NCBI RefSeq assembly: GCF_000430505.1
Contig: NZ_KE387152.1
Coordinates: 199,413 to 263,412 of the forward strand
Direction: 5' to 3'
Length of the DNA stretch: 64,000 bases
DNA from: Eisenibacter elegans DSM 3317
GTDB taxonomy: Bacteria > Bacteroidota > Bacteroidia > Cytophagales > Microscillaceae
Below, piece after piece: positions 51,710-61,157 of the stretch. The notes beneath the pieces were generated by a model. That model was not told the origin of the DNA. It saw only the letters and a list, made by a program, of their open reading frames with translations, and made no database searches. The translations under genes were made by a program, and so were the position numbers. The first letter of the stretch is position 1. Each line of letters starts with the position of its first letter.

Positions 51710-53287
51710 TTAACGCCCGGGGCTGACTAGAATCACTTCTACACGGCGTAGGCTTTCGGCACTTTCGCCTGGGGGTGCAAAGGTGGAGGGGGGCAATAGT
51801 TTGATTTTGTCGCGGGGAATGCCCATAGTGAGCAATTCACGCACCACCTCCTCTGCCCGCACACGAGCCAGCATCCCGCGAGTAGCGGTGTGCTCCTCTT
51901 GGTCGCTATAACCGATGACTTGCAACAACATTTGAGGATTGACTTCGAGCCAATCTTGCATGAGTCTAAGTTGTGCTTTGGCCCGGGGCAAGATAGTCGT
52001 TTGGTAGGAATCAAAGCGCAACTCTTCGCTGCGTATTTCTACATAGACTGTCGCAAAGACTGTATCGATTTTTAGGGTAGAATCAGGCTTGATTTCGATG
52101 AGCTCACGGGGGTTGTTGAGTAGGGTATCTATTTTGGGCAAGGTATCTTCTTTGAGGTACTTTTTCTCGACTATGATGAGGGTGTCTTCGAGCAAGTAAC
52201 TGACGGTATCGCGGCGCACATAACTCACAGGTGCTTCTTTGGGTGCGCCGGCGAGGGTGTCGCGCGGCAAAAACACATAGGTATTGATATTGACAGGGCG
52301 CGGGGCAGCTTTGCGGCGTAGCTTCAGACCGAGGCCTAACTCCCAAATATTGCCCCCTATAGGGTTTTGGTTGCCCAAGGCCATATCATAGCTGATAGAG
52401 GCAAAGAAATTGTGTTGTTCATAACTGACGGCTACTGTTGCGGCGCCATTGTTCCACCACCAAGCCCCTATGCGAAAGAGACTTTGGTCGGCATTGCTCA
52501 GCTGTCCCCATAGCCCCGGCTGTAGGAGTAGTTGTTGGCCAATCATCAAGAGGCGCATATTGGGATAAAGCCCCCATTGTTGGCGCTGCCACAACAAGGC
52601 TCCTGCGCTCAGGTGCAGCTGAGTCGACAGAGGTACAGATTGGTTGGGGTCTAGGGCGATGTTGGGGTTGTTGAGCAAACGCCCGCCAATGCCTGCAAAA
52701 TAGCTGGGGTGTAGTTGTTCGCTGCGGTGTCGGTAGCTCCACATCAGGCCTGCGTCAAAGCTAGGGTAGCTTGTACTGAGGTTGTCAAAACGCTCATTGG
52801 GGTCTGCGCTAAGGTTGAAAACGCCATCGGCTATCTGGCTGTCAGTGGTGATGTTGTTGAGGTTGATGCCACGTTGAAAAAAGCCTCCTTGAAGACCAAC
52901 AGTCACTTGGTGTTTGTCAAAATAGGTATGGTAAGAAAAACTCAGGCTAGCACCATTGGTTTGGACAAACCCTGCGATATTTTCGTTCCACACCGCCCCA
53001 CCGATGACAGCTCGGGTTGCTTGGCCGCTGCGATTGAACAAAGGGTAATACCCCGAAAGCACTGCCGTTTGGATAGACTCGCCCGAAGGCAGGCGCTGGT
53101 TGCGGTAATGCAGCCCAATCCGACTGTGCTCATACCAACTCTGTTGCGCCACATTGCCCGTGCTCGGAGTGGCTGTGTATTGTGCCCAGATGCCTTCTTG
53201 GGCATACACGGCTGTCCTTTGGCAAAACAATGCTAGCAGCGTCGTGAGAGCGTATATTGTCCGAAATATGTAGGGGTGATATGTCAT
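51710..53287 (-). CDS. PorP/SprF-like outer-membrane protein with OmpA domain
   Basis: This 525-residue protein has a signal peptide (to about residue 29, AVYAQEG), then a PorP/SprF-type beta-barrel (residues 30-330; QYTATPSTGNVAQQSWYEHSRIGLHYRNQ at its start and RIGAWWWNNGAATVAVSYEQHNFFASISYD later), a proline/Asp-rich linker and an OmpA-like domain (residues about 410-525; LRFDSYQTTILPRAKAQLRL, GYSDQEEHTATRGMLARVRAEEV) that binds peptidoglycan. SprF-like proteins anchor type-B cargo of the type IX secretion system. The gene for such a cargo protein lies 25 bp upstream on the same strand, so they should be a pair. The OmpA part would tether the anchor to the cell wall. Confidence 0.88.
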   Translation of the reverse strand: MTYHPYIFRTIYALTTLLALFCQRTAVYAQEGIWAQYTATPSTGNVAQQSWYEHSRIGLHYRNQRLPSGESIQTAVLSGYYPLFNRSGQATRAVIGGAVWNENIAGFVQTNGASLSFSYHTYFDKHQVTVGLQGGFFQRGINLNNITTDSQIADGVFNLSADPNERFDNLSTSYPSFDAGLMWSYRHRSEQLHPSYFAGIGGRLLNNPNIALDPNQSVPLSTQLHLSAGALLWQRQQWGLYPNMRLLMIGQQLLLQPGLWGQLSNADQSLFRIGAWWWNNGAATVAVSYEQHNFFASISYDMALGNQNPIGGNIWELGLGLKLRRKAAPRPVNINTYVFLPRDTLAGAPKEAPVSYVRRDTVSYLLEDTLIIVEKKYLKEDTLPKIDTLLNNPRELIEIKPDSTLKIDTVFATVYVEIRSEELRFDSYQTTILPRAKAQLRLMQDWLEVNPQMLLQVIGYSDQEEHTATRGMLARVRAEEVVRELLTMGIPRDKIKLLPPSTFAPPGESAESLRRVEVILVSPGR

Positions 53288-53312
53288 TGATTTGCAGAAA
53301 AGCAGGAGTGGA

Positions 53313-56300
53313 TTATCGTGCCAGTTTGACCTCCCCCGATTTACGAATTTGTTGTCCGTCGTTGAAAGTGATGGCTATAGACCAGACATAGACCCCATCG
53401 GGGCTGTCTTGTCCATCCCAGCCTTGTTCAGTAGCGAGGCTTACATCATTGGTATTGAAAACAAGGTTGCCGTAGCGGTCAAAGATACGCCAATCCAAGG
53501 CGCTGATATTGCGGCTGCGTAAGATAAAGCGGTCATTGCGCCCATCGCCATTAGGGGAAAAGAAGTTGGGCAAAATGACCTCTACCACTACCGGCTCTAC
53601 AAAGCGCTGCAATCCCCCGGCTTGAAGGTTAAGTGTAGGCGTAACGCCGCTAAGGTTGATGTCATTTTGGCCAAAAGCCTCTGCGCGAATGGTATTGCCT
53701 ACAATTGCACGCTCGCTCAGGTCTATCGTCAGCCAAAAGTGGGCTGTTTGGTTGGCCGCTAAAGGGAGAGAAAGATTCTCAAAGCGCAGGGGCTGCCCAA
53801 TAGCCACCACAGACTGGCTGCCGATGAGCGTAGCCGTACCTAGGTTGTTAGTGGTATTGTACCAAAGCCTAAAGCCCTCTGGAGCAATGTCTTCGGCAAT
53901 ATAATTGCCTCCTAAGGGGATATTAAGCCGCTGTAGGGTAGTGGGTTGGAAGCGCACCTCAGCGGTAAACTGGTAGATGGGGTGTTTGAGTGTGCCTTGT
54001 AACACGTCTTGGGCGGCTATAGCAACACTATTGAGGACTACCTCTAGGGGCGGCGCGACAAATCGGTGGAAATTCCCGTCGCTTAGGTTGTTGCTCACAT
54101 TGCCTGCGGCAAAGACAGCTGTTAGGTTGCCCAAATCAGCGACACGTATGCGGCGTTCGGGGGTAGCCGTAGATTGTAAGTTGATACTCAACCAAAAGTA
54201 TCCACTACTATTGACAGCAATGCCCCGGTTGATATTCTCAAAACTGATATTTTGCCCATTACCTACAGGGTTGCGCTCGCCTATCCGTACAGCGCCGGCA
54301 AAGTTGTCGGTAGTATTGAAATACAACTCAAATCGACTCAAATCGGTATTGCTGAAGTCGCCCCTGAGCGGAAGGCTCAGAGAGATGATGGTAGCATTGG
54401 CAATCGTAACATCGGCGCGCAATTGGTAGATGACGTGCCGGTTGGTTCCGCCTACTACATCTGCTGCGGCTACAGGGAGGGTGTGTAGGCTGATGGCAGG
54501 GGTGAGGTCACCACCTTGTACAAAGGTACGTATGCCTGCATCGGTCAAGGTGCCTACTACGGTACCCGAGGCAAAGCTGAAATCGCTGAGCGCCGGCGCC
54601 GGCACTTGGATAGTGCGCCCGACGGTTGCGCTGCTAGCTACATCGGCAGTCAGCCAGATGAAATACTCTGTATTGCGTGCGATGGCCTGTGATAGCCCTC
54701 CAAAGAGCAATACCGCGCCAGAAGCGGTGATGGCTTGGCTGCTCAACTCGGTGGCTGTGCCGAAGTTGTCGATGGTATTGATAAACAACCGGAAGCTGCC
54801 TGATACCAAGTCAGCAGGCTGGTAAGTGCCCGTAGGGCGAAAACTGAGCGACTGAAGGGTAGTGTTGAAGTCTTGATTTTGGATGCGCACACGATACAAA
54901 ATATCTTGAATCGTTCCGGTATTGACATTGGCCGCAGGCACACTCAGGGCGCTAAGCCTGATTTCGTCCGAAGGAGCAACGATAGTCGTCGTTGCCCCCG
55001 GATTGGTAGAGGCGTTTTTAGTGCCGAAGTCAAAGGTAACATTGGCCGCTGTCAGCGCCTGTAACCTGAGCGTGCGTCCTATGACTGCCGTGGGCGCTAT
55101 ATCTGCCGTAATCCAGAAATATGCTTGGGTATTGGCCGCCAAGCTGAAGGGGAGTGCGCTGCCGGTATTGAATACAATATTACTTCCTGAGCCTACAGAC
55201 ACGGCGCTCTGCAACAGGACTCGCTGGCCTGTGTCCGCAAAATTATTGACAGGGCTATACCACAGTTTGAACCCATTGGCTTTGAGGTCGCTGGTTTGAT
55301 AAGTTCCTTCAGATGCTATCTGTAGTCCGGTAAGGTTGGTGGTTCCGCCCGAAGGGAAGATAACAAAGCTATAGAGCGGATGATTGTCAGTGTCTTGTGC
55401 TACGGTAGCCTCTGATAGATTGATAGAGGCGATGGCGATGGTTACAGGGTCGCTGACGATGGTATGGGTTCCTCCGTTGAGGATGCTGCCTAGGGTTGGG
55501 CTGCCAAATACAAACCCGATATCGGCCCCTGTTGGCGCCAGCAGCCGGATGGTACGGTTTGGAGTGGCTGCCGGAGATACATCTACCGTAATCCAGTAGT
55601 AATACTGATAACCGCCCATTTGGTAGCTAAGCGTAGGATCAACAAAATTGACCAAGCCCCCGCTAGCCGGAATAGCTGTTTCGGTGGCCAGCAATTGCGC
55701 ATCATTAAAATTCGGGCTTAGGCCATACCATAGTTTGATACTCTGGAGGTCTTCAGGTTGGTAAGTGCCTGCCGTACGGAAACTCAACTGATTGACACGG
55801 CCATCGGAGGGATTTTGGGCGGCACGCAACTCATAAATAATGTGGTTGGTACTCCCTCGGAGTACGTTCTGATCCGCAAAGGAGGCAGGGCTGGTAAAAG
55901 TAGCGGATGGTATGGTTTCGATGATGTTGAGCGTTGTATTGCTAGATTGGTTGGCCAGGCGCTGTATGATGCCCGAAGGCCAATTGATGCGGATGGAGTC
56001 TATGGTTGTAGTGCTTCCTACCCCAAAATGGGTAACCATACTTTCTTGGGAAGAGGTGCTGGTCTTGGGCATAATTTGGCGCAACTGTGTTTGGCTGCCA
56101 GTGCGCACCCTTACCGCAGCCCCGATGGCATTGGTGTTGGACACAACCCCTGTCAGCTTACACTTGAGGTAACGGTTGCCACTCGAAGCATCATTGCGCA
56201 ATAAAACATTGCGGGCTGCGATGGTGCTAGGTAGTGAGCCGTGATCAATGGTCGCAAAAATATCGACAAAACCATCATTGTTGTAGTCGGCAGCAACAAT

Positions 56301-57467
56301 ACCGCTGAATCGCATACTGCTGGCTAGGGGTGGGTTAGCTACTGTACCATAATTGAGCGGAACACCGGGCTGGAAGGTACCACCATTATTGCGAAACAAC
56401 ACCAACTGACCGTTGCCACTCCCTACGACCAAGTCTAAAAAACCGTCATTATCGTAATCTATCCAGGCAGATGCCATCGGGTTAGACATCGCGTAGGTGT
56501 TGACATTTGCCGTCTCCGTCGGCTTGCGCGTAAAGCTCTCCCCGCCATTATTACGACAGACAGAAATGCCGTTGGCAGCGCTTTCTAGCACACAGACATC
56601 CATGAGGCCATCATTGTTATAATCACCCCAACAGGCTCCAAATCCAGTAATGTTGAGAGTGGTCAAGCCTGTAATGTTGCGCCTACTAAAACTAGTACCG
56701 TTATTGTTCCGAAAAAGGTAGTGGGGATGTGCCCCGATTAGGCTAGTAGTAAAGAGATCCATCCAGCCGTCGTTATTGTAATCTACCCAAGAGGCGATGT
56801 TGGGCAGAGGTGCTGCGGGCATAGAGGTGTCCGCCAAAAGCCCCGGCAAGGCAGCCACTGCAACCGTACTGAAACTCCCATCGCCATTGTTGCGATGCAT
56901 CCGGTGGTTGGCGCTTCCACCTTGCAAGAGGTGTGCGTCTAGGTGGCCGTCGTTGTCATAATCTATCCAAGCTACAGAGTAAATATTCAGTCCTTCACTG
57001 ACAATAGGATTGGGGGGGACTTGCTCTGTAAAATTGGTATTTCCCGGGCTATTTTGGTACAGAAGCCGAGTGGAGGCTATGCCGGAGGTCGCTATCAAAA
57101 CACCCCAGCGGTTATTATTGGCAAAATAGCCCACACTTCCGCTGACATTGTCGTTGGTGGCGCGGCCGGGATCTCCCTGAGTAGGAGACACATTGCTGAA
57201 GCCCAAAGCCCCGTTATTCAAGTAGAACTCGATAGGTACTCCCCGATAAAAAACCACTAAATCCTCCAGTCCGTCGCTGTTAAGGTCTAGCCACGCGGCT
57301 CCATTTGCATTGGCTGTGCGGTTGACAGGGCTGTGTGGGCGCAGCGCAACCATAGGAAAGTTGATTCCATCAGTAATGCTCGTAAACTGGGCATATACAG
57401 GTTGTTGGATGCCGGCTAACCATAGCCACAACCCGAGGAATGTTACTATAAAGTCCCGCTCACGCAT
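53313..57467 (-). CDS. Type IX secreted FG-GAP/UnbV repeat protein with type-B sorting tail
   Basis: This 1384-residue surface protein starts with a signal peptide (MRERDFIVTFLGLWLWLAGI, cleavage near VYAQ). Residues about 35-420 contain six to seven FG-GAP/VCBS calcium-binding repeats of the D-x-N-x-D-G type (DLNSDGLEDL, DYDNDGHLDA, DYNNDGWMDL, DYDNDGFLDL). An ASPIC/UnbV domain (about 440-530, GVVSNTNAIGAAVRVRTG .. INWPSG) follows, then five tandem repeats of about 145 residues (about 540-1290) and a C-terminal CHU_C-like domain (PNFFSPNGDGRNDRFILRS .. IFDRYGNLVF .. GWDGQ..PDGVYVW .. KSGEVKLAR) of the gliding-associated type-B sort. It is probably an adhesin or gliding-type surface fibre attached through its SprF-like neighbour. 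The ATG at 57467 is fixed by the signal peptide. Confidence 0.9.
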   Translation of the reverse strand: MRERDFIVTFLGLWLWLAGIQQPVYAQFTSITDGINFPMVALRPHSPVNRTANANGAAWLDLNSDGLEDLVVFYRGVPIEFYLNNGALGFSNVSPTQGDPGRATNDNVSGSVGYFANNNRWGVLIATSGIASTRLLYQNSPGNTNFTEQVPPNPIVSEGLNIYSVAWIDYDNDGHLDAHLLQGGSANHRMHRNNGDGSFSTVAVAALPGLLADTSMPAAPLPNIASWVDYNNDGWMDLFTTSLIGAHPHYLFRNNNGTSFSRRNITGLTTLNITGFGACWGDYNNDGLMDVCVLESAANGISVCRNNGGESFTRKPTETANVNTYAMSNPMASAWIDYDNDGFLDLVVGSGNGQLVLFRNNGGTFQPGVPLNYGTVANPPLASSMRFSGIVAADYNNDGFVDIFATIDHGSLPSTIAARNVLLRNDASSGNRYLKCKLTGVVSNTNAIGAAVRVRTGSQTQLRQIMPKTSTSSQESMVTHFGVGSTTTIDSIRINWPSGIIQRLANQSSNTTLNIIETIPSATFTSPASFADQNVLRGSTNHIIYELRAAQNPSDGRVNQLSFRTAGTYQPEDLQSIKLWYGLSPNFNDAQLLATETAIPASGGLVNFVDPTLSYQMGGYQYYYWITVDVSPAATPNRTIRLLAPTGADIGFVFGSPTLGSILNGGTHTIVSDPVTIAIASINLSEATVAQDTDNHPLYSFVIFPSGGTTNLTGLQIASEGTYQTSDLKANGFKLWYSPVNNFADTGQRVLLQSAVSVGSGSNIVFNTGSALPFSLAANTQAYFWITADIAPTAVIGRTLRLQALTAANVTFDFGTKNASTNPGATTTIVAPSDEIRLSALSVPAANVNTGTIQDILYRVRIQNQDFNTTLQSLSFRPTGTYQPADLVSGSFRLFINTIDNFGTATELSSQAITASGAVLLFGGLSQAIARNTEYFIWLTADVASSATVGRTIQVPAPALSDFSFASGTVVGTLTDAGIRTFVQGGDLTPAISLHTLPVAAADVVGGTNRHVIYQLRADVTIANATIISLSLPLRGDFSNTDLSRFELYFNTTDNFAGAVRIGERNPVGNGQNISFENINRGIAVNSSGYFWLSINLQSTATPERRIRVADLGNLTAVFAAGNVSNNLSDGNFHRFVAPPLEVVLNSVAIAAQDVLQGTLKHPIYQFTAEVRFQPTTLQRLNIPLGGNYIAEDIAPEGFRLWYNTTNNLGTATLIGSQSVVAIGQPLRFENLSLPLAANQTAHFWLTIDLSERAIVGNTIRAEAFGQNDINLSGVTPTLNLQAGGLQRFVEPVVVEVILPNFFSPNGDGRNDRFILRSRNISALDWRIFDRYGNLVFNTNDVSLATEQGWDGQDSPDGVYVWSIAITFNDGQQIRKSGEVKLAR

Positions 57468-57782
57468 ACCTCTTGAGAGGTTATGTAAGTTACAAAATCG
57501 CATAAAGTTCTCCAATATTTCAGGTGAAATACCCCGCAAACATTGCGCCTCGCTTAGATAAAGCCATCTACACAATTACAGACGAAAATGCTTGTAAAAG
57601 GTAGCAACTTTTTCGACAATAGGCAATATCAAACCCATAACCGACCTAAACCCAGCAATAAGCTAGTATGACAACATTGGTTGTGGAGAGTTATCGATTG
57701 CTAAATTAAAACAAAAAACGCTAATTTTATTACAAGAGTTAGGTCTGATTGAAAAATACTTATTTTATACTGATTAGGTAGC
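57468..57782. other. Leader of the type IX cargo gene
   Basis: A 315-bp AT-rich stretch holding the promoter at 57596-57626 and a leader of about 120 bases. There is no gene and no repeat. Confidence 0.5.
57596..57626 (-). promoter_or_regulatory. Putative promoter of the type IX cargo/PorP operon
   Basis: On the minus strand TTG (57626-57624), a 20-bp spacer and TACCTTTT (57603-57596) approximate the TTTG/TAnnTTTG consensus. It is the best match before the gene and leaves a leader of about 120 bases. Confidence 0.4.
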
Positions 57783-58055
57783 TCAATTGGGGGACTTGTG
57801 TTGGTATAGCAGGCTTTGCGCATACGCCACCATAGAGGTATTGACAAACAACTGATGCTTCCTGTGTTGGACAAGTGTTGCCGGCATTTCATATCGTAGC
57901 CCATCTTGCTGTAGGAGTTTATGCAATACCGGAAGGTCGTTGCGCCTATCTAAATAGGCAATACCCAACAACAAGCCCAAACCAAACCGCAGAAACCACT
58001 GCTTTAGTGTTTGACGTAGCCCATACACTAGATACCCTAGATACTGTAGATTCAT
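57783..58055 (-). CDS. Small protein of unknown function
   Basis: This 90-residue frame starts at an ATG (58055): MNLQYLGYLVYGLRQTLKQW, then FLRFGLGLLLGIAYLDRRNDLPVLHKLLQQ and an ending in NTSMVAYAQSLLYQHKSPN. Third-position base choice looks like that of neighbouring genes, which favours coding. It has one moderately hydrophobic stretch (FLRFGLGLLLGIAYL) but no clear signal peptide. No family is recognised and no neighbour suggests a role. Confidence 0.5.
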   Translation of the reverse strand: MNLQYLGYLVYGLRQTLKQWFLRFGLGLLLGIAYLDRRNDLPVLHKLLQQDGLRYEMPATLVQHRKHQLFVNTSMVAYAQSLLYQHKSPN

Positions 58056-58379
58056 TTGGCAAAAGTAGGAATATGGATGCAAAACTGGATACACAATACG
58101 AATATAGTGATTAATATTGGTTTATCGTATCGAAATCAAGGTCAGAAGTTATTATCTGCTAAAATAGTATAGCTGATAATGGTTTTATTATATTTCAATC
58201 CGATAGCTGGTAGAAAATTAAAGCCTGATTCTTGTACTCGAAAAATACAAACAGCCCCTTTGTTAATCCAACTCAACTTGATTTCTTTGAACTATTATGG
58301 CTTTTTTGACCTTGAAAATTCATAACCCGATTTTTCTTTAATAACTTTGCAACAGCATTAACCCAAAACATCCTAAAAT
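58056..58379. other. AT-rich leader region of the phasin gene
   Basis: This 324-bp stretch is markedly richer in A+T than the rest. TAACTTTG at 58342-58349 fits the -7 promoter element of the phylum, 30 bp before the phasin start; no good TTTG partner was seen at the right distance. It holds no gene or repeat. Confidence 0.5.
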
Positions 58380-59024
58380 ATGAATAATACAAAAAATGTC
58401 TTGGACACCTTGTTCCAAGCTCAAACCAAAGCCGTCGAAAACTTTTTTGACACTACTAAAAAGGCAAGCACTACCTTCAAAGAAGAAGGGCTTACATTTG
58501 AAAAATCTTCTGCTATCTTGAAAGAGTGGTTTCAGAAGCAGCAAGAGATTATGGAAACAGCAGTCACCTCTGTACGCGAGCAAGTGAATTTTGAAAGCTA
58601 TACTCCAGAGGCATTCAAAAGTGTACTGGAAACACAACGTGAGAACGTCGAGCGTTTGTTTAGCTCTGTCAAAGGGTTTGCACCCAACTATAGCGCTGAG
58701 CAGGCCATCAACGAATACCAAACACAAACGGACAAGGTATATGCCGCTTGGAAAGATATGCACGAGCGTCTAGTAGGCCAGCTTGGTAAGCCTTTCTCTG
58801 ATCTTACTAACCCTGCCGAGGTTGCTCAAGAGATGAACCACCGCCTCATCGAAACGGTACGTGGCTATATCGCAAAAGAAAAAGAAGAAGCACCAAAAAG
58901 CACTGCCAAAGCCAAAACTAGCGATGCAGCGACACCTGCCGCCAGCACTGCCGAGCCCGCCGCTCCTAAAAAAGCACCTGTACGCCGCACTAAAAAAACC
59001 AGCCCTGCTCAAGACGCTGAATAA
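58380..59024 (+). CDS. Phasin-like protein with Ala/Lys/Pro-rich tail
   Basis: This 214-residue protein is mostly amphipathic helix (residues 1-165, e.g. FQAQTKAVENFFDTTKKAS and KSSAILKEWFQKQQEIMETAV), matching phasin-type proteins that coat polyhydroxyalkanoate granules. Residues 170-214 are a low-complexity tail of Ala, Lys, Pro and Thr (KAKTSDAATPAASTAEPAAP, then KKAPVRRTKKTSPAQ), similar to the histone-like tails by which some phasins bind DNA. A granule role fits the 3-hydroxybutyrate dehydrogenase encoded at 5613. A terminator follows, so it is a single-gene unit, probably highly expressed. Confidence 0.78.
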   Translation: MNNTKNVLDTLFQAQTKAVENFFDTTKKASTTFKEEGLTFEKSSAILKEWFQKQQEIMETAVTSVREQVNFESYTPEAFKSVLETQRENVERLFSSVKGFAPNYSAEQAINEYQTQTDKVYAAWKDMHERLVGQLGKPFSDLTNPAEVAQEMNHRLIETVRGYIAKEKEEAPKSTAKAKTSDAATPAASTAEPAAPKKAPVRRTKKTSPAQDAE

Positions 59025-59354
59025 ACTGCCCTTCAAGGCGGAATAGGTAAACACATACTTAACATCTATCATACATCTTTCAACAAAACGCCTTACAGTC
59101 AGATGGTTGTAGGGCGTTTGGCTTGGTATCATACACTTCTTGAGAATAGATTGTACCGTTGAGTGTTTTTGATTTTTGTGGATACATTGCCTCTCTAGCG
59201 CTTGGCGTATATGAAGATGCAAGGGAAGCCATTGTCAAGTTAGAAAATATCCAGAATTGTGGGGAATTGATGATTTATTGGGCACAGATAAAGCAGTTTT
59301 AGAAATAGACAAAATTAGCTAGCTTTGCCTGCCCGAACATCTACCCCCAGTCCT
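59025..59354. other. Intergenic region between the phasin and HD genes
   Basis: After the phasin terminator (to 59119) the remaining 235 bp hold no gene and no member of repeats A, B or C. Confidence 0.5.
59086..59119 (+). terminator. Terminator after the phasin gene
   Basis: AAACGCCTTACA and TGTAGGGCGTTT form a 12-bp stem with one mismatch around GTCAGATGGT. The T-run is short. Confidence 0.65.
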
Positions 59355-60050
59355 ATGGAGACCTCCTTACAAACACACCCTTGGCTTCAAGCTACCCAAG
59401 CGTATGTACAGCAAACCTTGTCTGCTGCCGATGCCTCCCACGATTGGGAGCACATCCGGCGGGTTTGGGCAATGGCGCAACGCCTCAGTACATACTACCC
59501 GCAGGCCGATGGGATGGTCGTCTCGCTGGCGGCACTCCTACACGACATCGCCGATGCCAAATTTCACCACGGGGATGAAACGCTAGGTGCGACCACAGCT
59601 CAAGCTTTTTTGCAAAACCTTGGCGTTCCCGAAGCACTGAGGGCGCATGTAGGGCAAATAATCCTACACCTCTCTTTCAAAGGAGGGCAGGTACAGGCAG
59701 GGTTTTATTCTCAAGAGTTTGCCATCGTACAAGATGCCGACCGCCTCGACGCGTTGGGCGCGATTGGCATTGCCCGCACCTTTCACTACGGTGGGATGCG
59801 CGGACAGGCACTGTATGACCCCCAAATCGCGCCACGCACCCAACTCGACCCACAAACTTACCGGCAGCAGTTGGCGCCCACACTCAATCACTTTTACGAA
59901 AAGCTGCTCTTGCTCCAAGAGCGCCTACATACGCCCGAGGCAAAGGCCATTGCTGCTGAGCGGCACCAGCTGATGCAAGATTTTGTGAAGGCTTTCCTCA
60001 CTGAGTGGCATTTTCCCGAAACCCAATTCCCACCTGCATTTGAATTATGA
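59355..60050 (+). CDS. HD-domain phosphohydrolase
   Basis: This 231-residue protein has an HD domain: ASHDWEHIRRVWAMAQ (residues about 30-45), LAALLHDIADAKFHH with the central His-Asp pair (about 62-76), and ADRLDALGAIGIARTF as the final Asp. This arrangement is that of metal-dependent phosphohydrolases similar to E. coli YedJ. The substrate, possibly a nucleotide, is unknown. The next gene overlaps by 4 bp (ATGA), so translation is coupled to the HupE-like protein. The ATG at 59355 is used; an upstream TTG would add ten residues not seen in relatives. Confidence 0.88.
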   Translation: METSLQTHPWLQATQAYVQQTLSAADASHDWEHIRRVWAMAQRLSTYYPQADGMVVSLAALLHDIADAKFHHGDETLGATTAQAFLQNLGVPEALRAHVGQIILHLSFKGGQVQAGFYSQEFAIVQDADRLDALGAIGIARTFHYGGMRGQALYDPQIAPRTQLDPQTYRQQLAPTLNHFYEKLLLLQERLHTPEAKAIAAERHQLMQDFVKAFLTEWHFPETQFPPAFEL

Positions 60051-60649
60051 GTACGTTTCAAGCTTTTTTCGACCTAGGGCTGACCCATATCTTGGCGCTC
60101 GATGGTTTTGACCACATTTTGTTCATCGTTGTGTTGTGTGCGGTATACCCTCCCAAGGCTTGGCGCAAGGTCGTGATCTTGGTAACGGCCTTTACCTTGG
60201 GGCATAGTGTTACCTTGGCCTTGGCAGCGCTGGATTATGTACAGGTCAACAAGCCGCTGATAGAGCTGTTGATTCCGATAACGATTTTGGCCACTGCCAT
60301 CAGCAATATTTTTGAAGACCCTAGCGACCTCAACCGTCCCCAAGGCTTGCGCTATTTGTTTGCCAGCTTCTTTGGCTTGATTCACGGGCTGGCCTTTGCT
60401 TCCGACCTCAAGGCGATGTTTAGCCTGATGGATGAGCGCATTACGGACAAGCTGCTGGCTTTCAATATCGGCATCGAAGTGGGACAGTTGGTTGTGGTGG
60501 CCGTGGTGATGTTGCTAGCTTGGGCGCTGAGTCGTCTATTGGGCGAACGCTGGCAATGGTGGAACTATGGCCTCTCAGGCTTTAGCGCCTTAGCAGCTCT
60601 GGGGATGATTGTGGGGAAAATCTTACAGATGAGCGGAATGTTGGGCTAA
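60047..60649 (+). CDS. HupE/UreJ-like membrane protein
   Basis: This 200-residue protein has about six hydrophobic segments and the HupE/UreJ motif LTHILALDGFDHILFIVVLCAVY (residues about 12-34), with His residues that could bind nickel or another metal, then LVTAFTLGHSVTLALA and FFGLIHGLAFA, also typical. HupE/UreJ proteins import nickel for hydrogenase or urease, but neither enzyme is encoded here, and this branch in Bacteroidota may transport another substrate. It starts inside the HD gene (4-bp overlap) and its 3' end overlaps the convergent SRPBCC gene by 27 bp. Confidence 0.85.
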   Translation: MSTFQAFFDLGLTHILALDGFDHILFIVVLCAVYPPKAWRKVVILVTAFTLGHSVTLALAALDYVQVNKPLIELLIPITILATAISNIFEDPSDLNRPQGLRYLFASFFGLIHGLAFASDLKAMFSLMDERITDKLLAFNIGIEVGQLVVVAVVMLLAWALSRLLGERWQWWNYGLSGFSALAALGMIVGKILQMSGMLG

Positions 60650-61078
60650 TGCCTCAGTACGTTGCTTGAGCGCCTCGTTCATTCGCACAAAACCAGCCCG
60701 GGTTTGTTTTCCTATTTTGCGTAAGACATAGCCTACAAGTAAGCCTGAAAATGATTCTCCGTGGATGAGATTGACCTGATTTGGGGCAATCTCTTCAATC
60801 TTAAAGTAGTGCCTGCCATCGAACAAGCCTTTGATACCCAAGGAGCCAAGCCATTCAAAATACTCATTTTCAACTACTTGTGTTACTTTTGGTTTGAAGG
60901 TGATGGGGCTATCGCCATTTTTCATGGTATTTTTGAGCCTAGCGCCCAGCATTACTTTGCCCTCGCTCCGAATAATAAAGGGGTTCCACTCTTGGTAAGC
61001 CTCTAGGTTTGTCAGTACGCTAAAGACTTGCTCTTTTGGAGCATTGATGACAATTTCGGTGATAATCTGAGCCTTCAT
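60623..61078 (-). CDS. SRPBCC (START-like) domain protein
   Basis: This 151-residue protein is a single SRPBCC/polyketide-cyclase-like domain. The pattern ITEIVINAPKEQVFSVLTNLEAYQEWNPFI at the start, VTQVVENEYFEWLG in the middle and the long C-terminal helix (QTRAGFVRMNEALKQRTEAL) give the helix-grip fold that binds hydrophobic ligands. The function is unknown. The ATG at 61078 is chosen (MKAQIITEIV). Its 3' end overlaps the convergent HupE-like gene by 27 bp, so their transcripts overlap. A repeat A copy lies 80 bp upstream. Confidence 0.85.
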   Translation of the reverse strand: MKAQIITEIVINAPKEQVFSVLTNLEAYQEWNPFIIRSEGKVMLGARLKNTMKNGDSPITFKPKVTQVVENEYFEWLGSLGIKGLFDGRHYFKIEEIAPNQVNLIHGESFSGLLVGYVLRKIGKQTRAGFVRMNEALKQRTEALAQHSAHL

Positions 61079-61157
61079 ATACAACAAGGGGTTAGGTGAT
61101 TTTGATAAGACAAAGGTAGCCCCCCTGTTGTGGCTTTGCATTAACAATTGTTAAGGT

